Of a DNA stretch of 52,986 nt, positions 34,993 to 43,634 are shown piece by piece. The first letter of the stretch is position 1, and every line of letters starts with the position of its first letter. This stretch comes from Rhodospirillaceae bacterium (lineage in GTDB: Bacteria > Pseudomonadota > Alphaproteobacteria > UBA6615), in assembly GCA_018702955.1 (NCBI GenBank), contig JABJEK010000065.1, positions 1 through 52,986 of the forward strand. Reading direction: 5' to 3'. The translations under genes and the position numbers were made by a program. The notes under the pieces were generated by a model, which worked only from the letters and a program-made list of their open reading frames with translations, was not told the DNA's origin and made no database searches.

Positions 34993-35387
34993 AGACCATA
35001 CCAACCCTGCTCGTGTCCCTGTCCATCGCCACACTGGCGCTGGTGACCGATATCCCCACCGTCCAGGCGCAAAGCAAGCCCACATGTTCCGTGCGCGATG
35101 GCGTCAACTTCCATCGTCAAAAGAACTACGGCAAGGCGTTCGAATGCTGGGATCAACACGCACGCAAGGGGAGTTCGGCTGCACAGTTCAATATCGCGCG
35201 CATGTACATTCTCGGCGAGGGCGTGCCACGCAGCACGGTTGAGGCCTACAAATGGCTCACGATCGCCGACCGCAGCGGGCGCCCCGAGGCACGCAAAACG
35301 CTGGCAGGCCTTCGTGCCAAAATGACGCCGGAGCAGCTCGAAGAATCTCGCAAACGCGTCCAGCAGTTCTACACGAGCACACGCTAA
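34989..35387 (+). CDS. Secreted Sel1-repeat protein
   Basis: The 132-residue protein has a signal peptide (MKTIPTLLVSLSIATLALVTDIPTVQAQ) and one to two Sel1/TPR-like repeats (GSSAAQFNIARMYILGEGVPRSTVEAYKWLTIA). Two cysteines (C in KPTCSVRDG and FECWDQ) may pair in the periplasm. ATGA overlap with the fusion gene couples it to the cofactor genes, though no known role links Sel1 proteins to Mo enzymes. Function unknown. Confidence 0.8.
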   Translation: MKTIPTLLVSLSIATLALVTDIPTVQAQSKPTCSVRDGVNFHRQKNYGKAFECWDQHARKGSSAAQFNIARMYILGEGVPRSTVEAYKWLTIADRSGRPEARKTLAGLRAKMTPEQLEESRKRVQQFYTSTR

Positions 35388-35410
35388 ACGTCGCACAAGC
35401 TGAAACGAAA

Positions 35411-35440
35411 ACGCCCGCACCTATAAAGGCACGGGTGTTT
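35411..35440. terminator. Weak hairpin between convergent genes
   Basis: ACGCCCG and CGGGTGT can pair (one G-U) around a 14-base loop and are followed by TTT on the plus strand. It sits in the 88-bp gap between the Sel1 gene and the convergent TPR gene and is a probable, but weak, terminator for the plus-strand operon. Confidence 0.45.
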
Positions 35441-35475
35441 CCTGTTATTCGGGATTGGCGCGACGACCGAAGGTA

Positions 35476-35970
35476 TCAGCTCCCGTCCGAAGGCCAATCA
35501 GCGCTGCTCGTTTGTCCCCCTGCGAGTGCTTTGCGCAACTGATCGAGTTCGCTGCAGCCGCTCGGACACAGGGTCTCGAGTTTCGCGAGCATGCCCTCGG
35601 CTTTTTCGCGGCGATCCGTTTCGATGAACAACTCACCGTAATATTCGATCGCGCCCTTATGCTCGGGGTTCAGCCGCAAGGCGCGCTTGTAGTTGCGCTC
35701 CGCCCGGTTGAAGTCCTTGGACTTGCGATAACTGAAGCCGAGCAGATTGTATGCGTCAGCCTCTCGAGGGCTGGATTCAACAACTTGGTTCAAAACCTGA
35801 ATCGCATCGCGGTAATTCTGCTGCCGGATCAATCCTTCCGCGCTCGCCAACTGGGCGCGGACTTCGGCCGGCGTCAGCGCCGTCGTGGTATCGGAACCGG
35901 CCCCGTATGCCCCGCCGGCACCGAAAGCCATAAATGTCACAAGAACTGCTGTTGCTAAGCGTGCACGCAT
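35476..35970 (-). CDS. Periplasmic TPR protein
   Basis: The 164-residue protein has a signal peptide (MRARLATAVLVTFMAFGAGGAYG) and about three TPR units (around 45-140: NYRDAIQVLNQVVESSP, DAYNLLGFSYRKSKDFNRAERNYKRALRLNPEH, GAIEYYGELFIETDRREKAEGMLAKLETL). A conserved-looking CPSGC pair near the C-terminus suggests a disulfide or metal site. Start 35970 has GGAG at suitable distance; the open frame to 36057 would put the signal peptide inside the protein. Role unknown; TPR proteins scaffold complexes. Confidence 0.85.
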   Translation of the reverse strand: MRARLATAVLVTFMAFGAGGAYGAGSDTTTALTPAEVRAQLASAEGLIRQQNYRDAIQVLNQVVESSPREADAYNLLGFSYRKSKDFNRAERNYKRALRLNPEHKGAIEYYGELFIETDRREKAEGMLAKLETLCPSGCSELDQLRKALAGGQTSSADWPSDGS

Positions 35971-36114
35971 CGCGTTTGTCTCCGCTGGTTTGACGGGGCC
36001 CCTCGTTACCCCGTGTTCACTTAATCGGGTACCGTCCCCGTTCACGTATTCCGGCACCCTGGGCCATGCTAACCTACCCCTATAAATAGTGACAATTCAG
36101 CCCTGTGCAACATC

Positions 36115-37890
36115 ATGCCATCTGCCAGCAACGTGAATCCCGCGCCATCCACGAAAAACCCGGCATTTCTGCGCTCAATGATCACGAAACGTCGACTACG
36201 CCTCGGCAGCGGCCTGATTCTGTTCGTCTTCGTGCTCACCCATCTCACGAATCACGCGCTGGGCCTGATCTCACTTGAGGCCATGGAGGCCGGCCAGCAC
36301 TATTTCCTGCTCGCGTGGAGAAACCCTGTCGGGACCACCCTTTTCCTCGGCGCGCTGCTGGTTCACATGATGTTCGCGCTTCATTCGGTCTACACGCGCC
36401 GGCGATTGAAAATGAGCATCGGCGAGGCATTGCAGCTCATTCTGGGCTTCGCCGCGCCCGTCTTGCTGGTCAGCCATATTCTGGGCACGCGCGCCGCCAT
36501 GCAGTCGTTCGGCACCACCGACACGTACACCTATGTCCTGATGGCAATTTGGGTCGACAACCCCATGAGCGGGATACGCCAAACGGCCGCGACCCTCGTT
36601 GTCTGGGTGCATGCCTGTATCGGCATCTACTATTGGCTACGTCTGAAACCCTGGTTCGCCCGCAGTCTGCCATGGTTATACGGTCTTGCGCTCCTGGTTC
36701 CCGTGCTTGGCCTTCTCGGCTTTGCCGCAGCCGGACGGACTGTCGGCCGCATCCTCGCGGATGACCCGGGCATCCGGCTCGACATCCAGATCGACACCAA
36801 CGCGCCGACCGCAGAGCAGATCGAGTTTCTCCATCTCCTGGAAGCACAAATTTTGCTGGGCCTCGCGGCCCTCCTTTTACTGACGCTGTTCGCGCGCGGC
36901 ATTCGCCTGCATCTGGAACGGCGGCGCGGCATCGTCCGCATCCGCTACCCCGAAGGCCGAAATATTTCCGTGCCCCCGGGGACGACGATCCTTGAGGCCA
37001 GCCAGCTCAATGATATTCCTCATGCTTCGGTGTGCGGCGGTCGCGGTCGCTGCTCCACCTGCCGCGTCCGTGTGAATGGCCCACTCGACAATCTGCCACC
37101 GCCGGACGAGTCCGAGCTCAAGGTCCTGCACCGGGTTGGCGCGGCGCCCGATGTGCGGCTCGCTTGCCAGACGCGCCCCACCGAGGACATCTCCGTCACC
37201 CCGCTATTGCCGCCCAACGCAGGTCCGCGCGACGGTTTTGCCAAGTCCGCGGCCATGCAGGGCCAGGAACAGGAAATCGCCATCCTGTTCGCCGATATCC
37301 GCGGGTTCACGAGCTTCTCCGAACAGAAACTCCCCTACGACGTGGTGTTCGTCCTCAACCGGTATTTCCGGTCCATGGGCGAAGCCATCGAGCAGGCCGG
37401 CGGGCGCGTCGACAAGTTCATCGGCGACGGCATCATGGCCCTGTTTGGCGTGGACGCGAACGCCGCGGACGGCGCCACGTCGGCTCTTCTCGCCGCACAA
37501 GGCATGTCGGCCCAGCTGGATGAACTCAATCGCCTGCTTGAAGCAGACCTGCCTTCTCCGTTGCGGATCGGAATCGGAATCCATGTGGGCCCCGCGATTG
37601 TCGGCGAAATGGGCTATGGCCCGGCCATCTCCGTGACCGCGATCGGCGACACCGTCAATACAGCAGCCCGGCTCGAGGCCAAGACCAAGGACTTTGGGGC
37701 GCAATTGATCGTATCGGAGCAATTGGCCGCTCTCGGCCAGCTCGAAACCGCCGGCCTGCGCAGCGAAGAGATCGAAGTACGCGGACGGCGTGAGCCGATG
37801 TCCATTTACGTGTTTGACGACGCAAAAGAACTCGATGGCCGGTTCGGCGACAGTCGGAAGAAGCGCGAAACGCAGCCCGCTTCCGCCTAG
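36115..37890 (+). CDS. Membrane redox-type class III adenylate cyclase (CyaC-like) with ferredoxin domain
   Basis: The 591-residue protein has three modules. Residues 28-260 form about six membrane helices with histidines at 43, 47, 84, 90, 121 and 166 placed in helices like those of dihaem succinate dehydrogenase cytochrome b. Residues 280-360 form a [2Fe-2S] ferredoxin domain with C307, C313, C316 and C351 (CX5CX2C). Residues 375-560 form a class III cyclase domain with metal Asp in ILFADIRGFTSFSE, GDGIMALFG, DKFIG and IGDTVNTAARLE, so it should be active. S. meliloti CyaC, a quinone-responsive dihaem-b cyclase, is the nearest described type known to me. The gene shares a CTAG with the convergent SapC gene, so both stop codons overlap. 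Confidence 0.9.
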   Translation: MPSASNVNPAPSTKNPAFLRSMITKRRLRLGSGLILFVFVLTHLTNHALGLISLEAMEAGQHYFLLAWRNPVGTTLFLGALLVHMMFALHSVYTRRRLKMSIGEALQLILGFAAPVLLVSHILGTRAAMQSFGTTDTYTYVLMAIWVDNPMSGIRQTAATLVVWVHACIGIYYWLRLKPWFARSLPWLYGLALLVPVLGLLGFAAAGRTVGRILADDPGIRLDIQIDTNAPTAEQIEFLHLLEAQILLGLAALLLLTLFARGIRLHLERRRGIVRIRYPEGRNISVPPGTTILEASQLNDIPHASVCGGRGRCSTCRVRVNGPLDNLPPPDESELKVLHRVGAAPDVRLACQTRPTEDISVTPLLPPNAGPRDGFAKSAAMQGQEQEIAILFADIRGFTSFSEQKLPYDVVFVLNRYFRSMGEAIEQAGGRVDKFIGDGIMALFGVDANAADGATSALLAAQGMSAQLDELNRLLEADLPSPLRIGIGIHVGPAIVGEMGYGPAISVTAIGDTVNTAARLEAKTKDFGAQLIVSEQLAALGQLETAGLRSEEIEVRGRREPMSIYVFDDAKELDGRFGDSRKKRETQPASA

Positions 37891-38708
37891 TCCTCCATCG
37901 CCCGGTCAGCGGCCCGCTGGAGAACGGACGGCCAGTTCGATAGCGACACCAGGTGGCTGTAGACGACCGGCAGCCAGTTTTTCTTGCGCCAATCCAGGAA
38001 CACATCGTCGGGCAACTTGTCGAACTTCTCCCGGTCGATGACTTTATAACCCTGCATCTGGATCTTGCGATCATCGGTCAGGCGGATCTCGGTGGAGTTA
38101 TCCGTCAGCAAATCATGCTCGTTCAAGGCCGCAACAAACTGCCGCGTGGCCTCATACTGCCCGTGATAGGCACGACAGAACTCGAGGGCGCGATCGGTCA
38201 ACTCCGACGGTTTTCCATCATCATTGAAGAGTTGGCGATCACCGCCGTCAGTCATCGCACCCGATTCCTCGTCGACGCAGAGGATGAACTGTTCCTTTTC
38301 CGCATTCTCCATGAGGATGAACGGGTAGCGTCGGACATAGGCCGGAATATAGAATCCGCGGGCCCAGGTGTTGTCGGCGCCAATAAATGCATTGGTCCCC
38401 GTGCGCAGGCCACTGACAACCACCGGCAAGGACGGTTCCGCGGTCGAAAATACGATCGGATAGTGACGCGCCGCGACGGCGAATTCGACGATGTTTACCG
38501 GGATCGCATTTGCGTCTGCCGCGAAGCCGACGTCCATGTTCTCGATCAGACCCGACTTGGCGTGCCGTGTCGCTTCTACCGGACGCGGCGCCTTATAGAA
38601 CAATGGGAATCGAGGTGCCGCGGCAGCCTCCGGTTTTGCATCAGGCGATGCGTCGGCGGCTTTTGCCTTGGATGCCGGTTCTTTCTTGTCCTTGGGCTTT
38701 CGGGCCAT
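37887..38708 (-). CDS. SapC family protein
   Basis: The 273-residue protein has a Lys/Ala-rich N-terminal tail (about 1-35) and then a SapC domain: PVNIVEFAVAARHYPIVFS, NAFIGADNTWARGFYIPAYVRRYPF and a C-terminal LDWRKKNWLPVVYSHLVSLSNW. The family was named from an S-layer-linked Campylobacter gene; its activity is unknown. There is no signal peptide. It ends tail to tail with the cyclase gene, the stop codons sharing CTAG at 37887-37890. Confidence 0.88.
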   Translation of the reverse strand: MARKPKDKKEPASKAKAADASPDAKPEAAAAPRFPLFYKAPRPVEATRHAKSGLIENMDVGFAADANAIPVNIVEFAVAARHYPIVFSTAEPSLPVVVSGLRTGTNAFIGADNTWARGFYIPAYVRRYPFILMENAEKEQFILCVDEESGAMTDGGDRQLFNDDGKPSELTDRALEFCRAYHGQYEATRQFVAALNEHDLLTDNSTEIRLTDDRKIQMQGYKVIDREKFDKLPDDVFLDWRKKNWLPVVYSHLVSLSNWPSVLQRAADRAMED

Positions 38709-38850
38709 CTATCTACTCTAACGCCATCGGTTCAGTCTGAACGGCACGGTATGCCGAACGCACAGCCCAATGCAACCATAGCTCACCAACAGCAAAGGCA
38801 GCTCAGATGGCACACGATGATACCTCGCTTCCTTGCCCCATTTACTCAAA

Positions 38851-38881
38851 GAAAAACGGCCCGCAGAACACTGCAGGCCGT
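38851..38881 (-). terminator. Intrinsic terminator of the Gld-like ABC operon
   Basis: On the minus strand ACGGCC-TGCAG and CTGCG-GGCCGT pair around TGTT (one C-A-type mismatch) and are followed by TTTTTC. It lies 28 bp after the DUF4340 gene stop and is a good terminator. The remaining part of the 200-bp gap (38709-38850) should hold the SapC promoter; I see no clear elements in it. Confidence 0.85.
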
Positions 38882-38908
38882 CTCACGGTCCGGTTTTTGT
38901 AGTTCAGA

Positions 38909-39967
38909 TCACGAACTGTCGTCGTCCTTCGCCACCAGGACGTCATCGATCGGTCGTGTCAGGTTTGTGAAGGTGGCACTCGGCAACCAGTAGACCCATT
39001 TGCCGACCCGGGCATTGATCTCTTCAACAGACGCCCGCGCCGCCACAGCACCTTCGGACTGGTCGGCCGGATCGCCGGTATAGGCCGCATCGAAGATCGC
39101 CCACTTCTTTCGGTCCAGTTCGGCGAGCCGAACATTTACCGTCAGACCATCGAATGTGGTGACGCTCGCAACTGAAGCATCGTCCGGCAACGCCAATTCG
39201 GTACGCGGTCGGACATCCTCTAGCTCGACCGAAGCCAGCGCACGGCTCACGGATGTCGCCTTGTCGCCATCCAGTTTTCGCCCTTCCGGCGCACCGGTGA
39301 TGGAAAACCCTTCATCTTCCGGCGCATTACGCGAAATCGTGTAAGCGCCCTCGCCCGTGCCGACCGAAATGCTCGCGACGCGATTGGCGGGAATTCCCAC
39401 GATGTTGCGCTTGAGCCAGGGGATCAGGCGTGTCTGAACATTGGTGACACCGGTAACCAGCCAGACATTGTTGGTGCCCGCCTCACGGATATACGTGCCG
39501 GACGCACGGCCTTCGAAGAAGCGCGCGCTCGGACGGCCGACGATTGTCTCTGCCAGCACACCGCCTTGTGCGTTCTGCACTTTGACGTAGACCGAGTCCG
39601 ACAACTCGGTTTCGATATCCTGCACCTCAAGTCGATAAAAACGCTCGGGATTTGAGGTCTTGCGCTCGACATAGCGCATATCCGACAGACCAACGATCAA
39701 ACGGCGGATATCGCCCTCGTCGATCGGGTAGTCGTCACGCTCGGGGGTGACCCAGCCATCCCCGCCCTGGTTCATTGTGAACGCACCGAAGCGGCTCTCG
39801 ATCTCGATCTTCGTCGCCGACTCCGGGGCATCACGAAGCTGAGCAAAGACCGGCTCCCGTTCGATCAGGTCGAAAGATGACGTCTCTCGTCCCAGTCCGA
39901 CAACGATCGTCAGAACCACTGTTACGGCCGTGAGAACCAGCCAGCCCAAAAATACGCGCGGACTCAT
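38909..39967 (-). CDS. DUF4340 domain protein of Gld-like ABC operon
   Basis: The 352-residue protein has one N-terminal membrane helix (VFLGWLVLTAVTVVLTIVVGLG) and a large periplasmic region. It matches the DUF4340 layout: FAQLRDAPESATKIEIESRFGAFTMNQGGDGW, YPIDEGDIRRLIVGLSDMRYVERKTSNPERFYRLEV and IVGRPSARFFEGRASGTYIREAGTNNVWLV. Start 39967 is 10 bp after the GldG-like gene. Proteins of this family accompany Gld-type ABC systems; exact function is unknown. Confidence 0.87.
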   Translation of the reverse strand: MSPRVFLGWLVLTAVTVVLTIVVGLGRETSSFDLIEREPVFAQLRDAPESATKIEIESRFGAFTMNQGGDGWVTPERDDYPIDEGDIRRLIVGLSDMRYVERKTSNPERFYRLEVQDIETELSDSVYVKVQNAQGGVLAETIVGRPSARFFEGRASGTYIREAGTNNVWLVTGVTNVQTRLIPWLKRNIVGIPANRVASISVGTGEGAYTISRNAPEDEGFSITGAPEGRKLDGDKATSVSRALASVELEDVRPRTELALPDDASVASVTTFDGLTVNVRLAELDRKKWAIFDAAYTGDPADQSEGAVAARASVEEINARVGKWVYWLPSATFTNLTRPIDDVLVAKDDDSS

Positions 39968-39977
39968 ATCTCGCCCC

Positions 39978-41918
39978 CTAGTGCAGCACGGTGCGGTGAT
40001 ACCGCGACCGGCGAATTCTGCGGATAATTGCCAGGAGAATTGCCAATACGGCAATCACCAGCGGCACCGCCCAGATGTTGAAAACCCGAACCCGCCGCTC
40101 GAGCGATTCGACGTCCTCACGCAGAGACCTCTGCACGTCGCGCAGCTCCTTGCGAGAATCGAGCATCTCGAGCCGGAAATTATCGATTTCGGACTGTTGC
40201 TGTGACGTGAGAATGGCACCCGTCGTCTGCTCCTCACGCTGCAAACGTTCGATCGTCTCATCCATCTCCGCGATACGCGCCAGCAATTCCTGTTCCTTGT
40301 TGCGGAACTTGTTGTCCGCCTCGCTGCGCATCTCCTCGATGACCTCGAACGGGCGGATCGAGAAACCACGACCGCGAAGTCCGACCAACCCCTGATTGCC
40401 ACGCAGATTGTCGATGGCATTGATGAAGAAATCAGCGTTGTTGGCTGTCGGGATTGCGACCTGCTCGCCCGCGACTTCCTGAACCTGCGCCCAGTTCTGA
40501 TTCGACAGCATATCCACGTCGCCCACCAGAATTATGCTGGCGTCGGTTTCCGCAGAATTCTTATGCGCCGCACGCAATGCCTCGGCCGCTGCGGGATCGT
40601 CCATCGCCTCGAGCATTTTCTCTGGCGGCCCGTCCGGGAATGCGGACTTGATCTTGCCGACCACACGCGCGGCGAGATTGTAGACCGTATCCTGCGGTTC
40701 GAAGCGGTCCAGCAATGCAATCGGATTGGGCTGCTGGGATACCTCGAATGCGCTCATCAAGTCCGATGTCGCAGTGGTGAAGATAAGCGGCTCAAGCGTT
40801 GTGTCTGCACCTTCCGCGGACATGAATGCACCCGACGTGCTTACGACAATACGCTGCAGCTGCGCGGACACCGCATCGGACGTGTTGAAGCGTTCGCCCT
40901 GCAGTGTCAGCCAGGCCACATAATCAACCGCCACCTGCTGTCCGGTTTCGGGATTTGGGAACCCGACACGAACCGCATCGTCGAGATTCGCGACAAACTC
41001 GCCACGTGCGACGGTCACGCCCCAGGCATTGAGCAGCGGCTCGATCGCGGCCTGCGCCACACCCGGCGGCGGCAACTGCCCGGCCGTCGGCCCCAGGAGC
41101 GCCATGGATTCTGCAAACGGATCAGCGAACGCCAGCACCTGGCCGCCGTTTACCGCGAACTGATCCATGGCATAAAGCATCTCGTCCTTGATCGTATGCG
41201 CACCGGCAATAACCAGAACCTCGGTGTCCTCCGGCAACGCGGTGGCATCCTTGTCGAGGAATTTCACGTCGAAGAACTGACGCAGCCCATCAACGATGAG
41301 CCACGGCGTGAAATTGTCGAACTGGGTGCCCTGAAGCGGCAGGTCGGTCATCAGCGCGACCACCGGCTTTTCGGGTTCCGCCAGATTGGCGATCAGACGG
41401 GTCAGGTCATATTCCAGGAACGGGCTGCGTTCCGGCGCCAGATAGCCCACGGCATCTGAATCATCCGTCGAGTTCGTGCCCGACACGCCGAAATAGGCCT
41501 TCGCGCCCGACTGATCAAACGGCAAGCCCTGCAGGCCGTCACTGACCGCCAGGTCCTCTTCCGTCGAGAAGGGTTGCGGATCGAACTCCTCGATCCGGAC
41601 CATACCGTTCGACAGCCGCTCATACTCGTCGAGCAACTCGCGAACCCGGTCCGAATGGCGTGCGATGTTCGGGCCAATCTCGTCGAACCGCTGGGAGTAA
41701 TAGAAGCGGAGATCGATCGGCTCTTCCAGAGTTTCGAGAATCTCGCGCGTTCCGTCTGACAAAGTGAACAGACGATCCTCGGTCAAATCAAGGCGCGTGC
41801 TCGTCAGGACTGTGTTTGACAGAGCGTTGAGCGCAAGAAAGAAGATGATGGCGAGGCCGATTGTGGCCCAGGCCAGGACCTGTCGGTCGGCGTTACGAAT
41901 GCGATCCAGCATCATCAA
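39978..41918 (-). CDS. GldG-like ABC transporter auxiliary protein
   Basis: The 646-residue protein has an N-terminal helix (about 18-40), a long periplasmic domain starting RLDLTEDRLFTLSDGTREILETLEEPIDLRFYYS, the opening of GldG (ABC-type uncharacterised transport auxiliary family), a coiled coil (about 535-600, KFRNKEQELLARIAEMDETIERLQREEQ) and a C-terminal membrane helix (VPLVIAVLAILLAIIRRIRR). GldG is a gliding-motility protein in Bacteroidetes, but homologues occur in many non-gliding proteobacteria with unknown cargo. It overlaps the permease gene by 4 bp. Confidence 0.88.
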   Translation of the reverse strand: MMMLDRIRNADRQVLAWATIGLAIIFFLALNALSNTVLTSTRLDLTEDRLFTLSDGTREILETLEEPIDLRFYYSQRFDEIGPNIARHSDRVRELLDEYERLSNGMVRIEEFDPQPFSTEEDLAVSDGLQGLPFDQSGAKAYFGVSGTNSTDDSDAVGYLAPERSPFLEYDLTRLIANLAEPEKPVVALMTDLPLQGTQFDNFTPWLIVDGLRQFFDVKFLDKDATALPEDTEVLVIAGAHTIKDEMLYAMDQFAVNGGQVLAFADPFAESMALLGPTAGQLPPPGVAQAAIEPLLNAWGVTVARGEFVANLDDAVRVGFPNPETGQQVAVDYVAWLTLQGERFNTSDAVSAQLQRIVVSTSGAFMSAEGADTTLEPLIFTTATSDLMSAFEVSQQPNPIALLDRFEPQDTVYNLAARVVGKIKSAFPDGPPEKMLEAMDDPAAAEALRAAHKNSAETDASIILVGDVDMLSNQNWAQVQEVAGEQVAIPTANNADFFINAIDNLRGNQGLVGLRGRGFSIRPFEVIEEMRSEADNKFRNKEQELLARIAEMDETIERLQREEQTTGAILTSQQQSEIDNFRLEMLDSRKELRDVQRSLREDVESLERRVRVFNIWAVPLVIAVLAILLAIIRRIRRSRYHRTVLH

Positions 41919-42649
41919 ACTCCCTTCTTGGCTTCGACAATCGCCGTATTAACAAACAAGGCTATGCCGATGACGGAGAAGAAGAAGACGAGATCGCGAA
42001 CGTCGATGACCCCCTGCGATACCTCATTGAAGTTGGTCAGGAAGCTGAGCTCCGAAACCGATTCCACGAAGGTTTGCGGCGTCCAGGCCCGGAAGAAGGA
42101 CTGGATGATTTCAACCCCACTCATCATGAAGACGAAGCAGAGGGCGGAAGCGAGAACAAAGGCGATCACCTGATTCTTGGTCATCGCTGAAACGCATGCG
42201 CTCAGGGCAAGGAACCCACCGGCCATCAACCAACTGCCGATATAGGCTGCCAGAATGACGCCGTTGTCCGGCTGGCCGAGCATATTCACCGTGATCCACA
42301 TCGGAAACGTCAGCGCAAGCGCGATGCCGGCGAAGACCCAGGCCGCGAGAAACTTCCCGACCACGATCTGTCCCGTGGTGACCGGCAACGTCAGCAAAAA
42401 TTCAATCGTGCCGGATTTTCGTTCCTCGGCCCACAGGCGCATGCCAACGGCCGGGATCAGGAACAGATACAGATACGGGTGGTAGATGAAGAAGACCTGC
42501 AGGTCCGCCTGCCCGCGCTCCAGCCACTGACCGAAGAAGAATGTGAGGCCACCGGCGAGTGCCAGGAAAATCACGATGAACACATAGGCCAGCGGCGACG
42601 TGAAGTAGGCCGACAATTCACGGCGTGCGACGATCCAGATATTAAGCAT
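41915..42649 (-). CDS. ABC transporter permease (GldF-like, ABC-2 type)
   Basis: The 244-residue permease opens MLNIWIVARRELSAYFTSPLAYVFIVIFL, typical of GldF/NosY-like ABC-2 permeases, and has six helices with KSGTIEFLLTLPVTTGQIVVGKFLAAW in the cytoplasmic loop. ATG 42649 is chosen because it overlaps the ATPase stop by 8 bp; an in-frame start at 42700 lies inside the ATPase gene. It works with the ATPase and GldG-like protein encoded beside it. Confidence 0.92.
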   Translation of the reverse strand: MLNIWIVARRELSAYFTSPLAYVFIVIFLALAGGLTFFFGQWLERGQADLQVFFIYHPYLYLFLIPAVGMRLWAEERKSGTIEFLLTLPVTTGQIVVGKFLAAWVFAGIALALTFPMWITVNMLGQPDNGVILAAYIGSWLMAGGFLALSACVSAMTKNQVIAFVLASALCFVFMMSGVEIIQSFFRAWTPQTFVESVSELSFLTNFNEVSQGVIDVRDLVFFFSVIGIALFVNTAIVEAKKGV

Positions 42650-43634
42650 TGGACGCCTCCGGGTTCGCATCGGGGTCTTGCTGCAAGCCCTCGACGGCAT
42701 AGGTCAGATCGCGGAACACGTCCTCGAGACGGCCGCGTTCGACATAGATTTCATTCACTTGAATGCCCTTCTCATCGATTGCCGTGTGCACCGAAGCGAG
42801 AATTTCCGAATTGTCCGTCGAAAGCGCCATCAACTCGACCATCGAAGCCGTCTCGACCGTGGTGCGAACCTGATGCACGCCGCCCAAACCGTTGAGCATT
42901 TCGATGCAAGCCTGCGCCTGTGCCGCGGGGAGCCGTATGCCGACCGCATTGTGCAGCCGCGAGCGCGATTGAAGTGACAGCGGGTCTGCATCGGCAACCA
43001 TTTTGCCTTTCGCGATCACGATGGCCCGCGAGCAAACGGCCTCGACCTCTTCGAGGATGTGGGTCGAGATAATCACGGCTTTCTTGCCCGACATCTCCTT
43101 GAGCAATTCGCGCACTTCATGCTTCTGGTTCGGGTCGAGACCGTCCGTCGGCTCATCGAGGATCAGCAATTCAGGCTCGTGCACGATCGCCTGGGCCAGA
43201 CCGACGCGGCGTTTGTAACCCTTGGAAAGAGTTTCGATCGGCTGGTACAGCACGTTCGCGATATGCAGCTTTTCCACCGCATATTCGATCCCGCGCTTGG
43301 TCTCTTCCTTCGAAAGCCGGCGCACCTTGCACACGAAGTTCAAAAGCGAGATCGGCGTCATATCGCCATACAGCGGCGCGCCCTCGGGCAGGTAGCCAAT
43401 CCGTCGCTTGATCTCCAACGGGTGGCGGGTCACGTCGAGGCCTCCGACCTCCACCGTGCCGGACGTCGGTGTCAGGAACCCGGTCACGATCTTCATCGTG
43501 GTGGATTTCCCCGAACCGTTCGGGCCGATGAATCCGAGCACTTCGCCCTGGTCGACCGAAAACGAAACGTCGTCGACCGCGGTGATGGGACCGTATTTCT
43601 TCGTCAGCCCCCGAATATCGAGCAATGTCGTCAC
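42642..43634 (-). CDS. ABC transporter ATPase (GldA-like)
   Basis: The 330-residue ATPase has Walker A GFIGPNGSGKSTTMKIVTG, Q-loop GYLPEGAPLYGDM (the glutamine is a glutamate, common in the GldA/CcmA-like group), signature LSKGYKRRVGLAQA and Walker B LLILDEPTDGLDPNQ. The C-terminal 100 residues form the DUF4162-like tail typical of GldA. GTG 43634 is preferred because GAGGGA lies about 9 bases upstream; the frame is open to 43763 but the sequence there is not family-like. First gene of the four-gene operon. Confidence 0.92.
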   Translation of the reverse strand: MTTLLDIRGLTKKYGPITAVDDVSFSVDQGEVLGFIGPNGSGKSTTMKIVTGFLTPTSGTVEVGGLDVTRHPLEIKRRIGYLPEGAPLYGDMTPISLLNFVCKVRRLSKEETKRGIEYAVEKLHIANVLYQPIETLSKGYKRRVGLAQAIVHEPELLILDEPTDGLDPNQKHEVRELLKEMSGKKAVIISTHILEEVEAVCSRAIVIAKGKMVADADPLSLQSRSRLHNAVGIRLPAAQAQACIEMLNGLGGVHQVRTTVETASMVELMALSTDNSEILASVHTAIDEKGIQVNEIYVERGRLEDVFRDLTYAVEGLQQDPDANPEASNA

